Assembly (NCBI RefSeq): GCF_947507565.1
Contig: NC_089183.1
Coordinates: forward strand, 1,736,001 to 1,800,000
Direction: 5' to 3'
Length of the DNA stretch: 64,000 bases
Source: Oscarella lobularis
Taxonomy: Eukaryota > Porifera > Homoscleromorpha > Homosclerophorida > Oscarellidae
The position numbers and the translations under genes were made by a program. Below the pieces are notes generated by a model that was not told the DNA's origin, searched no databases, and saw only the letters and a program-made list of their open reading frames with translations. Shown here one piece after another: positions 21,065 to 33,120 of this stretch. The first letter of the stretch is position 1. The number at the start of each line of letters is the position of its first letter.

Positions 21065-23420
21065 ATGTCACGCCAGCGAAGCGTTAGCGACGATATTGAT
21101 CATGAAGCAATCGCCAACCACATCGTGAATCATTCAAGGTTCAAGCAAATGGTTTCCGGCTCGTCGACTTCGGCAGCGGAATCGAGCGACGCTGACCGGG
21201 CCACCGCCCAGCGTGAAACGCGAAACAGGGAAAAGCATACAACAGTAGACGCAGAAATGGCTTCTGTCTGGAGAGGAAAGTCAACAGTTCGAGATCGTAA
21301 AAGAAAGCAAGCGGGAGAGCAAGCGCAAGATGAAAAAACCGGTCGCCCATCAATCGACGTATTTACGAGAGACGTCGTCCTGCTCCCGTCGGCGGATTGC
21401 GAACTCGTCCCCTCTCACGCCCGCCGTGCTAAATTGCTTGCAGGCGGGTTCGTTCTGAACTTATTTCGCATCGACGTCGGCTGGGACGAAGAAACTTTAA
21501 CAGACGAAATCAGAAAAGGAGTTAGTGCAAAATTGCGCCCACTAGGCGAAGACATTGAGTTTTTTAATATTGATGCTGTCGCTTTGCGACGCATTTCTTT
21601 TTCTGTTTAATGACCGGTTGCATTTTGTTATGCCTGTGCGAAAACGTCTTGGTAAGCCCAATCTTGCTGCTGGACAAGCATTCAACGGGGCTACTGTTAA
21701 AAAGCCTTTTTCTCAAAAAAACATTTTCATTGCTTGCAATAAGCAACTACTATCTGTAAGCCTTATTGCTGTATTATTATAGTATTGGGCCTTCACTCGC
21801 AGTCCCACTTTTTACGTAGGATTCCAGCAGCGACAGTGACAGCGCAACGACTTCTCCAAGTAAAAGACGCCCTGCATTTCGGGTCAAGGAAGAAGTTGTA
21901 CTGGTAGAGTCAAAAACCAAACACGACATTACTCAGAGCAATCCCGGTCGAATGTCACTCCACTCGTAAGACAGCAGCTTTCACTAACTTTGCACACATA
22001 ATCTTTTTATTCGTTATTGTAGGAAATGCGCATCTGTTATTTGCATATCGTCATCGGATTCAGGAAGTGACAATGATGCAACAACGTTGATGGAGGAGGC
22101 TGTCCCCATGTCGCCAGACAAGCATGTCTTTGTGCACAGCCAATTGTGTCACTTGAAGTAATGTTTGCTCAGGACTCTCGTTGACGTCTGCAAGGACAAT
22201 ATGAAAGAATTCATTGCAACGATTTTGCCCTTGTCGAACAATTTCGGCGCGGACCGTATCAATTACGACCACGTGGATGTTCGGCGTCGGCATATATTAA
22301 CCGACACATGGCGTGCTTTTCAACGAAATCATTTCACTGACACAAATTCCCTTAAAGTGCATTTCGTTGGAGAAGGGGCCGTTGATGACGGTGGACCGCG
22401 GCGGGAGTATATGAATCTCGTTATGCACGAGCTTCTTGACAGCCCCTTATTTCAGTCCTCCAGTCAGACAAAGCTGCCGGCAACCAATACGAAAAACGTC
22501 ATGGAAAAAAAATTTTATATGCTGGGCGCATTACAGCTACGTCGATTATGCAGGAAGGGCCGCCTGCCCCCGTTTTTCCAAGGTATGACATCCACAGCGG
22601 TTGGTTATATAAATATTTTGTTAATGAACGATATATTGTGTAGATCGATAGTGAATTATATACTCTTTGACAAAGGTGATCCGACAACGGAAGAAATCTC
22701 GGACGAAGATCTTCAAAAGAAATTGCAAGACGTATTACCCTTATTTGGGGTTTGTGAAACCTCTTGGCTCCTTCTCATGGAAGGAAACTAGTTGCTTCTG
22801 CAGCACTTCAAAAAGTAAACTAACCCACACAAGATTCAGTTTTTCGTTTTCATGAAAACCTAAATTTAGGTTCTTTTTCAAGAAAAGCAGAACTTGATAG
22901 CTTGCGCGATGGCTGATGCTCCTATCACCTTCTCATGTTTCTCAAAGACAACGACCCACTAGCCTATCATTTGTTTCAAAGCCGAGAGTCTCCATCCTGG
23001 TAGGCGGATAACATACTGGATCTTTTCTAAGTTCAATACTCTCCAGAAGGTTCAAACCGCCGCGAAATTGAACTGCAAATTGTCATGAATTGGAACGACT
23101 ACGTGAAAGATACCGCTAGCGGGAGTGAGTAACAATAAGCATTTTTGTAATAATAATATGGAATGCCATTACTACAGGAGTTGAAATGAACGGCTTTTCC
23201 GTGCATTTGGCAGACATTCTACGATTTGTAACAGGATGCCCGAACGTACCAATACTTGGTTTTACTCCTCGGCCAAGAATTCTGTTTGATTTGACGGAGG
23301 AGTCCATGTTGTCTGCGCAGGTCAACCTGCGCATTAAGGTTTATCCAAAGGCATAACACAGACTACGGCCCATTTAAAGATTATGTTTCTTTCTCCATCC
23401 TAAACTCTCCAGGTTTGGAG
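21065..23420 (+). pseudogene. HECT-domain gene following the integrase, copy A
   Basis: The first part (21065-21610) is a 181-residue frame with a charged N-terminus and TRDVVLLPSADCELVPSHAR, then AKLLAGGFVLNLF, resembling N-terminal parts of G2E3-like animal repeats. An acidic stretch near 22050-22110 leads to the HECT N-lobe (22265-22790): VDVRRRHILTDTWRAF, FVGEGAVDDGGPRREYMNLV. After a gap with introns or damage, the C-lobe (about 23165-23420) reads ILRFVTGCPNVPILGFTPRP. HECT enzymes take ubiquitin from an E2 onto a Cys in a T-C motif; here the aligned stretch is LSAQVNLRI, with Asn where Cys is expected, then frame changes. It is therefore probably inactive. Its place right after an integrase repeats the arrangement at 44.4-49.4 kb. 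Confidence 0.68.
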
Positions 23421-23589
23421 CAGTTTAGGAAGACTTCGTTACTTTGCATGCTGCCCTTTAGCACAGGTTTAATGCATTGGTGACAGTTGTCACTGCAGCA
23501 CTATAAGAGAAAAAATCAGTGAAGACCAATGATTACTATAACAGCAATAATTTTGGACCCTAAAGCAACAATCACAAGCAAATCAAAGC

Positions 23590-23760
23590 AACAAGCACAA
23601 AAAATAAAAATATTTCTACTACATCATAATCAACAAATAGATCATAAAAAACTAACACTTCATCATAAAAACTAACACTTGATCATGAAAAAGTAACACT
23701 TGATCATAAAAAACTAACACGTGATCAAAAAAGAATAACACTTGATCAAAAAAAACTAAT
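23590..23760 (+). repeat. AT-rich short tandem repeat
   Basis: About seven imperfect copies of an 18-24 bp unit of the type ATCATAAAAAACTAACACTTG, between the HECT relic and a tyrosine-recombinase relic. Confidence 0.8.
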
Positions 23761-23789
23761 TACGACACTTTGGCTTTTGTCCCATTCGG

Positions 23790-24709
23790 CGTTCCATACT
23801 CTGTCACTAATCTAGCGTCCTGAAGAACGCAGCGACTGCCCGCGGTTCCGGGCGAATGAAGGCGTCACTACGCCATTGGCCCTAGCATCCTAGTTGAGTC
23901 TTCAAAGCCTTTCTCCGCCGCCGTCGTTGCCGCGCCAATCCGAAAACTACGCCCGTTGTATCTCGCGGCCGGAACTCCCAACGACTCCAGCGCTACGCGC
24001 ATGCGCTCAATCAGCACATCGCGCAGCAACCGTCCTCTTCGACGAAGAGGGCCTTGTGCGACATCCCGCATCGCCAGGTAAAGCCAACAAGGCTCCTACC
24101 GGACATAGCTCGTCGGGCCGATATGAACGTCCATCTCTTGCCGAAACGGGTCGGTCTTCGATTTCTTCAGGTGAATCCTCACCCACGTCGGGCTTGGCAG
24201 CGCATCGACGGCAACTTCCAGAGGCGACAAGTGGCATTCCGGATCAAACCGCTAGCCTCCTCGAAGAGTAATTTCGCCGGATCGGAGAAAACGAAAAAAC
24301 CCCACGCAACACGCCGCCCACATTAGCTTCGCCGTCCAACATTCCGCATGAGGCGACCACGCCGATCGGAGAAATCGAAGTATGGCCGGCGTCACAGGCA
24401 GTCGAGAGTCCGGTGCCGGTCGACCTTGGACCCGCTTGATGCCTTGCCCAACGTCGGTAGAGATCCGGCAAAGGGGTCCCTTCCCCCGTTCGCTATCGCG
24501 AAATGTCTCACCGCTGCCAGGTACGTTTTAATCGTTGAGTACTGCAAACCAGACCTGGCCGCGTCGGCCACGAACAAACAAAGCAACTGTTCCGACACAT
24601 GCGACGGCTTCACACCTGCCCTGGAGCAAAACCGTTCAAAGCGTCGCTGCCCACTTTGATAGACCCGAAGGGTGCTGGGTGCGACGCCTATGGCGAGCGG
24701 CCTCTGCAA
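23790..24709 (-). pseudogene. Tyrosine recombinase relic
   Basis: Minus strand from 24709. The N-terminal SAM-like core-binding domain is open (RVYQSGQRRFERFCSRAG, IKTYLAAVRHFAIANG). After frameshifts, the catalytic domain follows in pieces: GFFVFSDPAKL where the family has GFLRSGE (first Arg), then YNGRSFRIGAATTAAEKG near 23930, where the family usually has HSFRIGAATTAA, so His looks replaced by Arg. The C-terminus, in another frame, reads WRSDAFIRPEPRAVAAFF. The family has a tyrosine after FIR; here it is Pro. Such recombinases occur in DIRS/Ngaro retroelements, Cryptons and stand-alone animal copies. No reverse transcriptase is nearby, so the class stays open. At least two frameshifts and the lost catalytic residues make it dead. 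Confidence 0.72.
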
Positions 24710-25059
24710 AAAAACATGTACACATGATAGGAGTACGTGCCTTGACGCTAGTGATCTATATTGCTATCAAGAGTGCTAGAGAGTACGATCAAGAATGTGC
24801 TTGTCGTCGTGCAAGAATGTCCCATCACGCTTGTCGCGATCAATAATGCGTGCAAGAATGTCCCATCGCGCTTGTCACGATCAAGAATGCGTGCAAGAAT
24901 ATCGCATCGCGCTGGTCGCGGTCAAAAATGCACGTTGCTCACACTGATTGCCTTTATCGCGACTGTGTTCATTCAAGAAAGCTTCCTTGCATCATTTATG
25001 CTTGCATCAAGAATGCCAACGCGCGTTAGATTGGACCTGTAGTCCCGTATAATAGCCAC
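24710..25059. repeat. Three-copy tandem repeat in otherwise gene-free spacer
   Basis: Within 24785-24935, a unit of about 49-50 bp (GTGCAAGAATGTCCCATCACGC...CGATCAA) is present about three times with drift. The rest of the spacer shows nothing recognisable. Confidence 0.65.
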
Positions 25060-25915
25060 GTGCTGTTGAAACCCGGATCGGAGTCGAAGATGTTTGCGCG
25101 AGGAGACGTCCAACGACTTCCTCAGAATATCGATCGCCGCATGGAAGATCTGTTTACGCTAATGGCTCCTGCAGGGTACTCCTGGTATGTTTGGCTCCTG
25201 TTCCCTCGATCCTTTCACGAGTTCATGCTTAACCCTTTCGCTGAAAAAAAGTTTAAGCGCGTCCAACCTCGAGCGTATATACCAAGGACAGACGCTACTG
25301 CTACGGAAAGGGAACAAAACGTTTCTCCTTCAGTCAGTTTACCGCAGCCAAGCGCTGCTCATAATTGGAGCAGGCGATCAAGCGGTGAGAACATTTTTAC
25401 ATAAAGTAATATCTTAGTTAACTCGTTGCATTCTCCAGTGTCCGTTTCGAGAGTGCGAGAAGAGGTTCTGAACGTCTTTACTCTGTCCCGCACGCCTATG
25501 AGTGCCGTTACTCGTCGACAAGGAACTTTATCGAGCAGAAGGGAGCAGAGGCGCTCTCATCAGAGACGATCGTTCTCTCGATATTTCTACTATCTGGCAG
25601 ATACCAATTCCAGCAGAGTTCCAGAGAGTGACGTTCTGTCAATGCTTCAGGGGCGTGGCCTTGGCTTTCGAGAGATTGAAATTTCTGTCGGGGCATCAGT
25701 GGGCCAGATCCATGAAATCATTCTTCGTACCTATCCGCCATTAGAAGGAGGTAGAGGCTTTGAAATTTACGAGCCTCACCTGGAGCTAGAAATCTAATTC
25801 CAATGCCCGGCGACATGACTAGTGATTACTTATGTAGTCACACGCGATACAATTCAAAGTTGTACGTCCGCCCTATTCAGAGAGACATTGACGTAGATTC
25901 GACAGAGGAGGCACG
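25060..25915 (+). pseudogene. N-terminal fragment of the HECT gene family, copy B
   Basis: A charged helix (RLPQNIDRRMEDLFTLMAPAG) is followed, after an intron or frameshift near 25400-25440, by SFSRYFYYLADTNSSRVPES, GRGLGFREIEISVGASVG and TYPPLEGGRGFEIYEPHLEL. A stop (TAA, about 25795) interrupts before KLYVRPIQRDIDVDS. This is the order seen before the HECT domain in copies C (44.4-47.9 kb) and D (57.8-58.9 kb). Nucleotides from about 25755 to 25913 are almost identical to the reverse complement of about 58775-58920. The match stops after GTAGATTCG at 25913; what follows is unrelated and no HECT domain is present. It is a partial copy. Confidence 0.65.
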
Positions 25916-26191
25916 ACGCACACAAGCGAGTTCGGGCTTCTGCACGGTTGAGAAAGGGACGGGGAAGGAAGAAAGGCAAAAATTTCGTTTTCAAAGACAT
26001 TTGCAAGAGCCGGAACAGGAGGTGGGAACGGGGTTCATGGCCAGATTGGGGTCGAGTTGTTAAACAAAAAGCACTACAGCTTAAAAATAGATGACGCGGA
26101 ACTCTCAAGCCAACGGCCTATCTATGCGACATATCTATCACAATTCAAGACCGTACGATAACCCTTGGGTAGGCCTAAACTAAACATTTAA

Positions 26192-27053
26192 CCCTTTACC
26201 TGATTTCTACTTGAATCTGAAAAGCTGTCTTGCATGACTTTAAGGTCTATTTTGCGCATGCTTACGTTTATTTGAATATTTCACCCGAGAGAATAAGCTA
26301 ATGTCCCGTGCCATTCGTAGAGACCATGTCAACTGCCTAACGCACACTAAGACGTGACCGATTTGGCTGTTCTCGCCGTTTTTGCCTACATTTTGGAGCG
26401 CTTTGTCTTTAGGCCGATTCATCGAGAGCCTAACAATTCTCTAAAACTCCGTTTTCAACCTAAACAGCCGAATTTTGTATCGTATGAATACCCATGACGT
26501 TGCTTGACGTCACAGTGGGTAGGAACCAAGGAAACGAATGTGCCGGATGTTGATGTGGTGTAGAAAACAGCAATTTTTGTTCTTTTTGGCAGCTTAGAAT
26601 TTTTCTGTCAAGATTCATTCTTTTTTTTTCCTCTTTTTGGTGTTTTGGATTGTGTATTAGCTTTTTTCGTGTCAAAACGTATTCAAAACAAAATTTTTAC
26701 CGCGCGTTACTTTTTTTTCCCTTGTGCGACGTACAATTTTGCAAAAAAAAACCTGGTTTATTTGCCGCTTCTGCGAAAGGAGCCTTTGTTGTGTTCCCTG
26801 TTTTGAGAAATGGCACACGAGGTCAGTTTTCTTTGAACGCTGCAAATTTCCAAAGGCAAACGTGCTGTTTAGGTGAAGCAGAAAACGGCTCCGTTTTGAA
26901 CAAGAACGCGTTTGAGTTCATTTTTTTCCTTTCGTTGTATGTCCTAATGATGTAACACGCATGCGGAGTGAATTCCCACCATTTTTGACAAAACGACGAT
27001 TTATTCAGATTTAAAATTATTAGACCATTTGGTCAAGTAAGACAGGTAAAGGG
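26192..27053. mobile_element. piggyBac-type MITE
   Basis: 862 bp flanked by TTAA at 26188-26191 and 27054-27057. It begins CCCTTTACCTG and ends with its exact inverse CAGGTAAAGGG. TTAA duplication and a terminal CCC are the marks of piggyBac elements. The inside is AT-rich with long T runs and has no transposase, so it is non-autonomous. Confidence 0.85.
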
Positions 27054-27057
27054 TTAA

Positions 27058-27985
27058 GGTCCCTAGCAAAACCGACTCTCCAGACTTGATTCAGTGCCGA
27101 GAGAACATCCGCTCAATTTTTTATTTTTCCTAAGTCCGAAACCGAGGGAAATCTCTCCCAGTAGGACCACTCGGTGTCACCTTACAGTATTTTGCCTTAC
27201 AGTAGTTCGGAAAAGTCAAAACATGGATATACAGAGGAGGGGGGGGGGGGGGGGGAGTTTTACCTGAAAGTCGTCTTCGCCTCCGCTTCGCCGATCCACA
27301 GTTTGAGGTCGGGAGTAAAATTGTTACCGCAGACCTCCATCATATTCTCCCCCAATCCGACACCCTTCATCTACGGCAAGAACAAAATAACAATAACAAA
27401 ATCATCAATGTATGTCGTTTATGCACTGAACGTACGGAAGTGGCCGTGGCGCAAGGGCACGGGGTGACGGGAGTGGGCACCGGGCCCATTCCCTCGCAGA
27501 ATGTGTACTCGACTTGATCTGGAATAAAAGGAACTCGAGCGTTGCCATGGATCGAAGGAGACGCGTTGACTTGGCTACTACTAGCCTCTCTTAGCAGCGA
27601 AAAATCAGATTGGGCCCATTTCCTAGAATTACATATCTTCCACGGAGAATCGAATACACAACTGCAAAAGTCGCAGCAGATCCCTATCTGGACACGGTGG
27701 CCCGCATGGAGGCCTTCTCACGGTTTCGCGTAAGGAAAACCGTCCGTCAAACTCAAGAGGGGCAAAGTAATTAGTATACCTGTGCCTACGATAGTCCACA
27801 TTGCGCAATCGTTGATTTCGTCTTGCGTTTCGGAACAAGACGTCGCCTGAATAGAATAGGGGTACCGCTATAGCAAAGAACAAAGGCTCGTGTTCCTATT
27901 ACAGAGCATCGGAAAATAATTTCATTTTCCTTCATGCACCAATACATGTCCTCGCTCTTCATATAGAGAGCGATCTGATTGGGTG

Positions 27986-28028
<43 letters not shown>

Positions 28029-28200
28029 AAAAGTCAGTTGGCACCGTGAGAAACGATCCGACTTCGCGAGGAAGTAAAAGAGACTTGCCTTTTGGAGCTG
28101 AGTAACCAGATGATTAGCATCGAGTATAGCAATCTTTTTTTCCACCTTGCGAATGACCTAAAGAAAGAACATACATGTATCAAAATTAATGGATGGGGGA
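27058..28200. other. Spacer with poly-G and (GAAA)n tracts
   Basis: A run of about 20 G (27239-27256, one interruption before it) could form a G-quadruplex or be a base-calling problem. A pure (GAAA)n tract covers 27989-28030. No transposon end was recognised. Minus-strand exon candidates are listed separately at 28070-28380. Confidence 0.6.
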
Positions 28201-28380
28201 AAGGAAAACAGAGCGAATTATACCAATAGAAGCAGATCCCATCCAGTCTTCACATTCACAAGGCGCACGGGAAAGACGCCAATTTTCTCTCCGTCGCTAT
28301 ACGTAATCGTCACGGGCAAATTCGTCTGAGATACGTCCCAAATGACGAGGTTTTCGCAGATCTTCGCAAAAAAAGAAGAG
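28070..28380 (-). CDS. Two possible exons of an unrecognised gene
   Basis: On the minus strand, KICENLVIWDVSQTNLPVTI...VNVKTGWDLLLL (about 28370-28225) is followed by a plausible 60-70 bp intron (GTATAATTCGC to TTCTTTTAG) and VIRKVEKKIAILDANHLVTQ (about 28160-28090). The text is not low-complexity and the splice sites are good, so this may be a host gene fragment. I do not recognise the family, and no start or stop is placed. Confidence 0.3.
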
Positions 28381-28522
28381 ATCGAGTCAGCGAAAATTAC
28401 ACAACAGTGCTCGTCTTAAGAAATTCTTCATCCTCGGACGTTTTGCCGTGCACTTTCAATTTTAATCGGACATTGAATACAAACTCTCGGACGTCAACAT
28501 TACGTAAGTCAGGCCATAAAGA

Positions 28523-30845
28523 TTATCTGTGTCGTGGCTCGTCCACGTCGGGGTCATTCAAAGATTCAAGCCATGCCTCCCATTCTTCTAAAAAACGGCC
28601 GAGCGGCTGTACATTGATGTCCTCCTCTGTTGAAGTAGCTGCAACTTTCGACGAAATTGCGTGAAATTCGGCTCCTCCTGTTCTTCGGCTCTTCTCTTTC
28701 CACCAGCTGTTAACTGCCTCTGTTGGGTCCCATTGCTCCAGCGGCGGCCCTTCCACGTTGATTTGAAGCAGGCTGTCAAGCGAGTCATTGCTTAGGCTTA
28801 TTTTTTTGTCCGTTTTAACGAGTTTTAATTGCGAAAAGAGCCTCTCCACTCGCCCGTTAAATACTGAAATGCAGAATAGAATCTCAATATCCACTAGAAT
28901 GTTTCTGCACTTTTTTGCATCAATGCAACGATAAATTTTCCACCACACGGCTTTGTAATCTTGGGTCGTCAGTTCAAGGTAATCTTTAGCATAGGATACC
29001 ACATCGTCCCACTCTTCTTGGATCACTGACGCGTTCGCACCACCTTCTCTTAGAGGCAGCGAATATCGATCAACAACAAAGGATAAAGGCTCGTGTCCGA
29101 AAGAAGATCCTGAATGTCTTTCCCATCCGTGCGTTGCCAGAAGTATGATGCAGCTTTTCATCAGCGTGAGGACGGTTGGTTGACTTTGAAGACGTTTGTC
29201 AAGGCACATTCTCACCAACTTAGTCCACTCTTTGTAATGATTTTCAATGAAAGCGACTCCTTCTTCATAGCGTGTCAGATCTGCCCCTTGATAGGAACTA
29301 GTAGCATTGCTCGCTTCTTGATGAACTCAGCCTAGGGTTTTCTTTACTGTTGGAAGATCTCTTAGGGACAACTCGATCACGTTCTCAAATGCTGTTCTTG
29401 CTTTCATAAAAGCTTCGATGGAACGTACTACGCAAAGCTCGTCGCTCTGAAGAATTTTAAAGAGGGTGTGCGCTGGGTTCAATAAATCAACAAAAAAACG
29501 CGCAACCAACGAGAATTTTTCCTTGTCTCCATCGCTGTAAGTAGCCCTTCATTTTCTGCCTATCAGCAGCCTTGATTCTTGAGTTTTCAACCATTTCTTG
29601 TAAATGGTTCAAGTATGCGCCAAAGTTTTCTAGCAATCGCCGCATTGCTGCAACTTTATGTGAGATGAATCGTGTGCCGCAAGCACGAAGTGGACGAATG
29701 CCACCAGTGGCTGAAAGTCGTCTTCTTCAAAGCAATTCCGCATTTCTTTAACAACTTCGGCTAGTTCATGGCACTTCTTTGGCGATTTGTCGTACATAAA
29801 GTAGATTTGCAGAAGCATTTCGTCGATATTAGCAAAGAAAGTAGATTTGAGTGCGTCTTTAGTTAAGAGAAAGCTCAAGTCTGTGCGCCAAACACTAAAA
29901 CGTCATTGACCAGGGTAAGTCGTTTTGAAGCAGCCCTCGCAACCCCCCTCCAGCAATGTTTGCACTAGCGCCATCACATCCGATTCCAACGAGCTTTCGT
30001 TTCCAATCGTCGATGTTCATGTATGACATTGCTTCCCGCAATGACTTGTAAAGACCTTCTCCTGTCGCCGATGTCAGCTGACGAACCGTAAAGAACGTGC
30101 TTCGAACGTGAACTTTTCCATCATCACATGTGGTGTCCAAATACAATGTTGCAAACAGTTCCTTTTCAGCGTTCCCTGCATCTGTCGACGAATCACACTG
30201 AACGGAGAAAAAATACGCTGTTGCCAAAGCCTCTCTGAGCTTTCCTCTAAGCTGAATGGCGCAGTGACGTACAAAATCAACGCACCGCTTATCGGTTTTG
30301 TATTTCTCTCCTAAATCTACGCCGTGTATTTCTTCTAGCTGTGAAATCGAGGTCATTTTCTTAAACGACATTTTTTCTTTGGCAATAAAGTAGGCAGTAC
30401 GAAACTTTTTGCAGAGAGTCTCGAGGTTCCTTCCGCTTAATCCTGTTTTTGTCAAAGGCACGATGAATCGGTGTTAAATCGGCGTGTGACTTTTTCCTGC
30501 GGAATACGTCATCGCTTTTTCGTGCATTTGACTTTTAGCATGATCCTGAACACACGATTTTCTCACATTAGTGGAACCTTCGATAAAAGCAGCTCTAAAG
30601 TTCTTCATTCCGGAGAGCCGATCGCGAAACTCCGTGCAAATAGAACATTTTAGACGCAAAACGACATCTCCGCTACTCACATCGTAGCGTAGCCACACGG
30701 CTGTGTCATATTCACGATCTAACTGCCGTTTCCATGTCTCGACAGTCGTTTTAGAGGCAGCTCGCTTCTTGCTTGGAGGGCCTTCTTCGCACGCGGTCAT
30801 GACACGTGAAGGAAGCTGCACTTCTACGGTACCGGAAAGCTGCAC
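28523..30845 (-). pseudogene. hAT-like (ZNF862-type) transposase, copy 1
   Basis: Minus strand. A BED/TTF-type zinc finger begins at 30845: KCSICTEFRDRLSGMKNFRA...VRKSCVQDHAKSQMH. After a frame change, 30461-29895 has QCDSSTDAGNAEKELF, IGCDGASANIAGGG and LLQNDLPW, with the hAT-like Asp positions. A TAG and then a frameshift near 29885-29860 break CLAHRLELSLKDALK. The rest follows in several frames, and the last block (29218-28523) is open. It includes FNGRVERLFSQLKLVKTDKK...LDSLLQINVEGPP, the hAT C-terminal dimerisation region, and an acidic tail. Members of this family are domesticated in vertebrates. At least three breaks show this copy is dead. The 8-bp duplication and the ends were not located. 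Confidence 0.78.
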
Positions 30846-30954
30846 GTGTACGGGAAATTGTCTTTCAGCGCACTAGGCCGAATGGCTAAGAGATCGCTCA
30901 GACAATAGGACCGGACGTTACGCAAGTTCATCGGAGAGCAGTAACTTTTGTTCG

Positions 30955-32656
30955 CAATGGGGACGGTCTCACGCTCTAATAATTTCACTACAATCCTTAT
31001 GAATCAATTGGGACGGTCTCACTCTCTAATAATTTCACTACAATCTTATGAATCAATGGAGACGGTCTCACGCTTTAGCAATTTTACTACAATCCTTATG
31101 AATCAATGGGGACGGTCTCACGCTCGACTAAATTAGCTACAATCGTTATGGATCAATTGGGACGGTCTGACGTTTTAATAATTTCACTACAATCCTTATG
31201 AATCAATAGGAACGGCCTCACGCTCTAGTAATTTCTCTACTATCTTTATGAATCAGTGGGACGGTGTCACGCTCCAATAATTTTACTGCAATCCTTATGA
31301 ATCAATGGGGACGGTCTCACGCTCTAGCAATTTCGCTGCAATCCATATGAATCAATAGAGACGGTCTCAGGCTCTAATAATTTCACTATAATCCTTATGA
31401 ATCAATGGAGACGCTCTAATAATTTCACTTCAATCCTTATTAATCAATGGGGACGGTCTCACGCTGTAATAATTTCACTACAATCCTTACGAATCAATTG
31501 GGACTGTCTCACTCTCTAATAATTTTACTACAATCCTTATGAATCAATGGGGACGGTCTCACGCTCTAGCAAATTTACTACAATCCTTATGAATCAATGG
31601 AGACGGTCTCACGCTCTAATAATATCACTACAATCCTTATGAATCAATGGGGACGGTCTCACGCACTAATAATTTCACTACAATCCTTATGAATCAATGG
31701 TCACTGTCTCACGCTCTGGTACTTTCACTACAATTCTTATGAATCAATGGGGCCGTTCTCGCGCACTAATATTTTTACTACAATCCTAATTAATCAATGG
31801 GGACGTTCTCACGCTTTGGTACTTTCACTAAAATTCTTATAAATCAATGGGGACGTTCTCGCGCTCTAGTAATTTCACTACAATCCTTATGAAAAAATTT
31901 GGACTGTCTCACGATCTAATAATTTCACTAATCCTTACGAATTAAAGGGGAGAGTCTCACGCTCTAATAATTTCACTACAATTCTTATGAATCAATGGGA
32001 ACGGCCTCACACTAGTAATTTCACTACTATCTTTATGAATCAATGGAACGGTGTTACGCTCGAATAATTTTACATCAATCCTTATGAATCAATGGGAACG
32101 GCCTCACGCTCTAGTAATTTCTCTACTATCTTTATGAATCAATGGGACGGTGTCACGCTCGATTAATTTTACTGCAATCCTTATGAATCAATGGGGACGG
32201 TCTCACGCTCTAGCAATTTCACTACAATCCATATGAATCAATGGAGACGGTCTCAGGCTCTAATAATTTCATTACAATCCTTATGAATCAATGGAGACGC
32301 TCTAATAATTTCACTTCAATCCTTATTAATCAATGGGGACTGTCTCACGCTCTAATAATTTCACTACAATCCTTATGAATCAATTGGGACGGTCTCACTC
32401 TCTAATAATTTCACTACAATCTTATGAATCAATGGGGACTGTCTCACGCTTTAGCAATTTTACTACAATCCTTATGAATCAATGGAGACGGTCTCACGCT
32501 CGAATAAATTATCTACAATCGTTATGGATCAATTGGGACAGTCTGACGTTCTAATAATTTCACTACATTTCTTATGAATCAACGGGGACTGTCTCACACT
32601 CTAATAATTTCACTACAATCCTTATGAATCAATGGAGACGGTCTCACGCTCTAATG
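30955..32656 (+). repeat. 51-bp minisatellite, about 33 copies
   Basis: The unit is GACGGTCTCACGCTCTAATA followed by ATTTCACTACAATCCTTATG and AATCAATGGGG. Some units carry 10-20 bp deletions. A run of variant units near 31110-31440 recurs near 32090-32340, so larger blocks were duplicated. Short open frames are translations of the repeat. It starts right after the hAT-like gene. Confidence 0.92.
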
Positions 32657-33120
32657 AGTGTACCGGAGGCAACTTCGTTTTAGTTGCTCCATCATCGGGG
32701 CCCCCTGTTTCTTCCATTTGACGACTACATTGAATTTCACAAAGACGCAACCAGCGACGGAGAATCGGTGAGATATTGTGTCGCTTGGTACGACTAAAAG
32801 AAATTTATGTCCATGCACGTTCAGACGGACGTTCCTCCTCCAACATCCGCCGCTTCCGCATTAACTCCGAGCTAGGTAAACATTACCTATGATCGACATT
32901 TCCTATGATCGGCACACGACAGAGCGTTTTTAGTTCGGCGCTACTACTTTATGTCCACATGTCTCCTCTTTGGCTACAAGCTCACGCCAATTTTACGGAG
33001 ACACCATCTTCGGTGTCCGCACAAACAATCGATTTTGGCAATGGCCTAATTAATCGGGGTGTGTTAGAGTAAGTTAGCTGACGCGCAAAAGATTTTGCAT
33101 TTTTGATACTCTGCCAAAGG
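32657..33120. other. No gene recognised
   Basis: Unique sequence after the minisatellite. Nothing with a domain signature is seen. The region ends at a possible acceptor before the frame at 33121. Confidence 0.35.
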
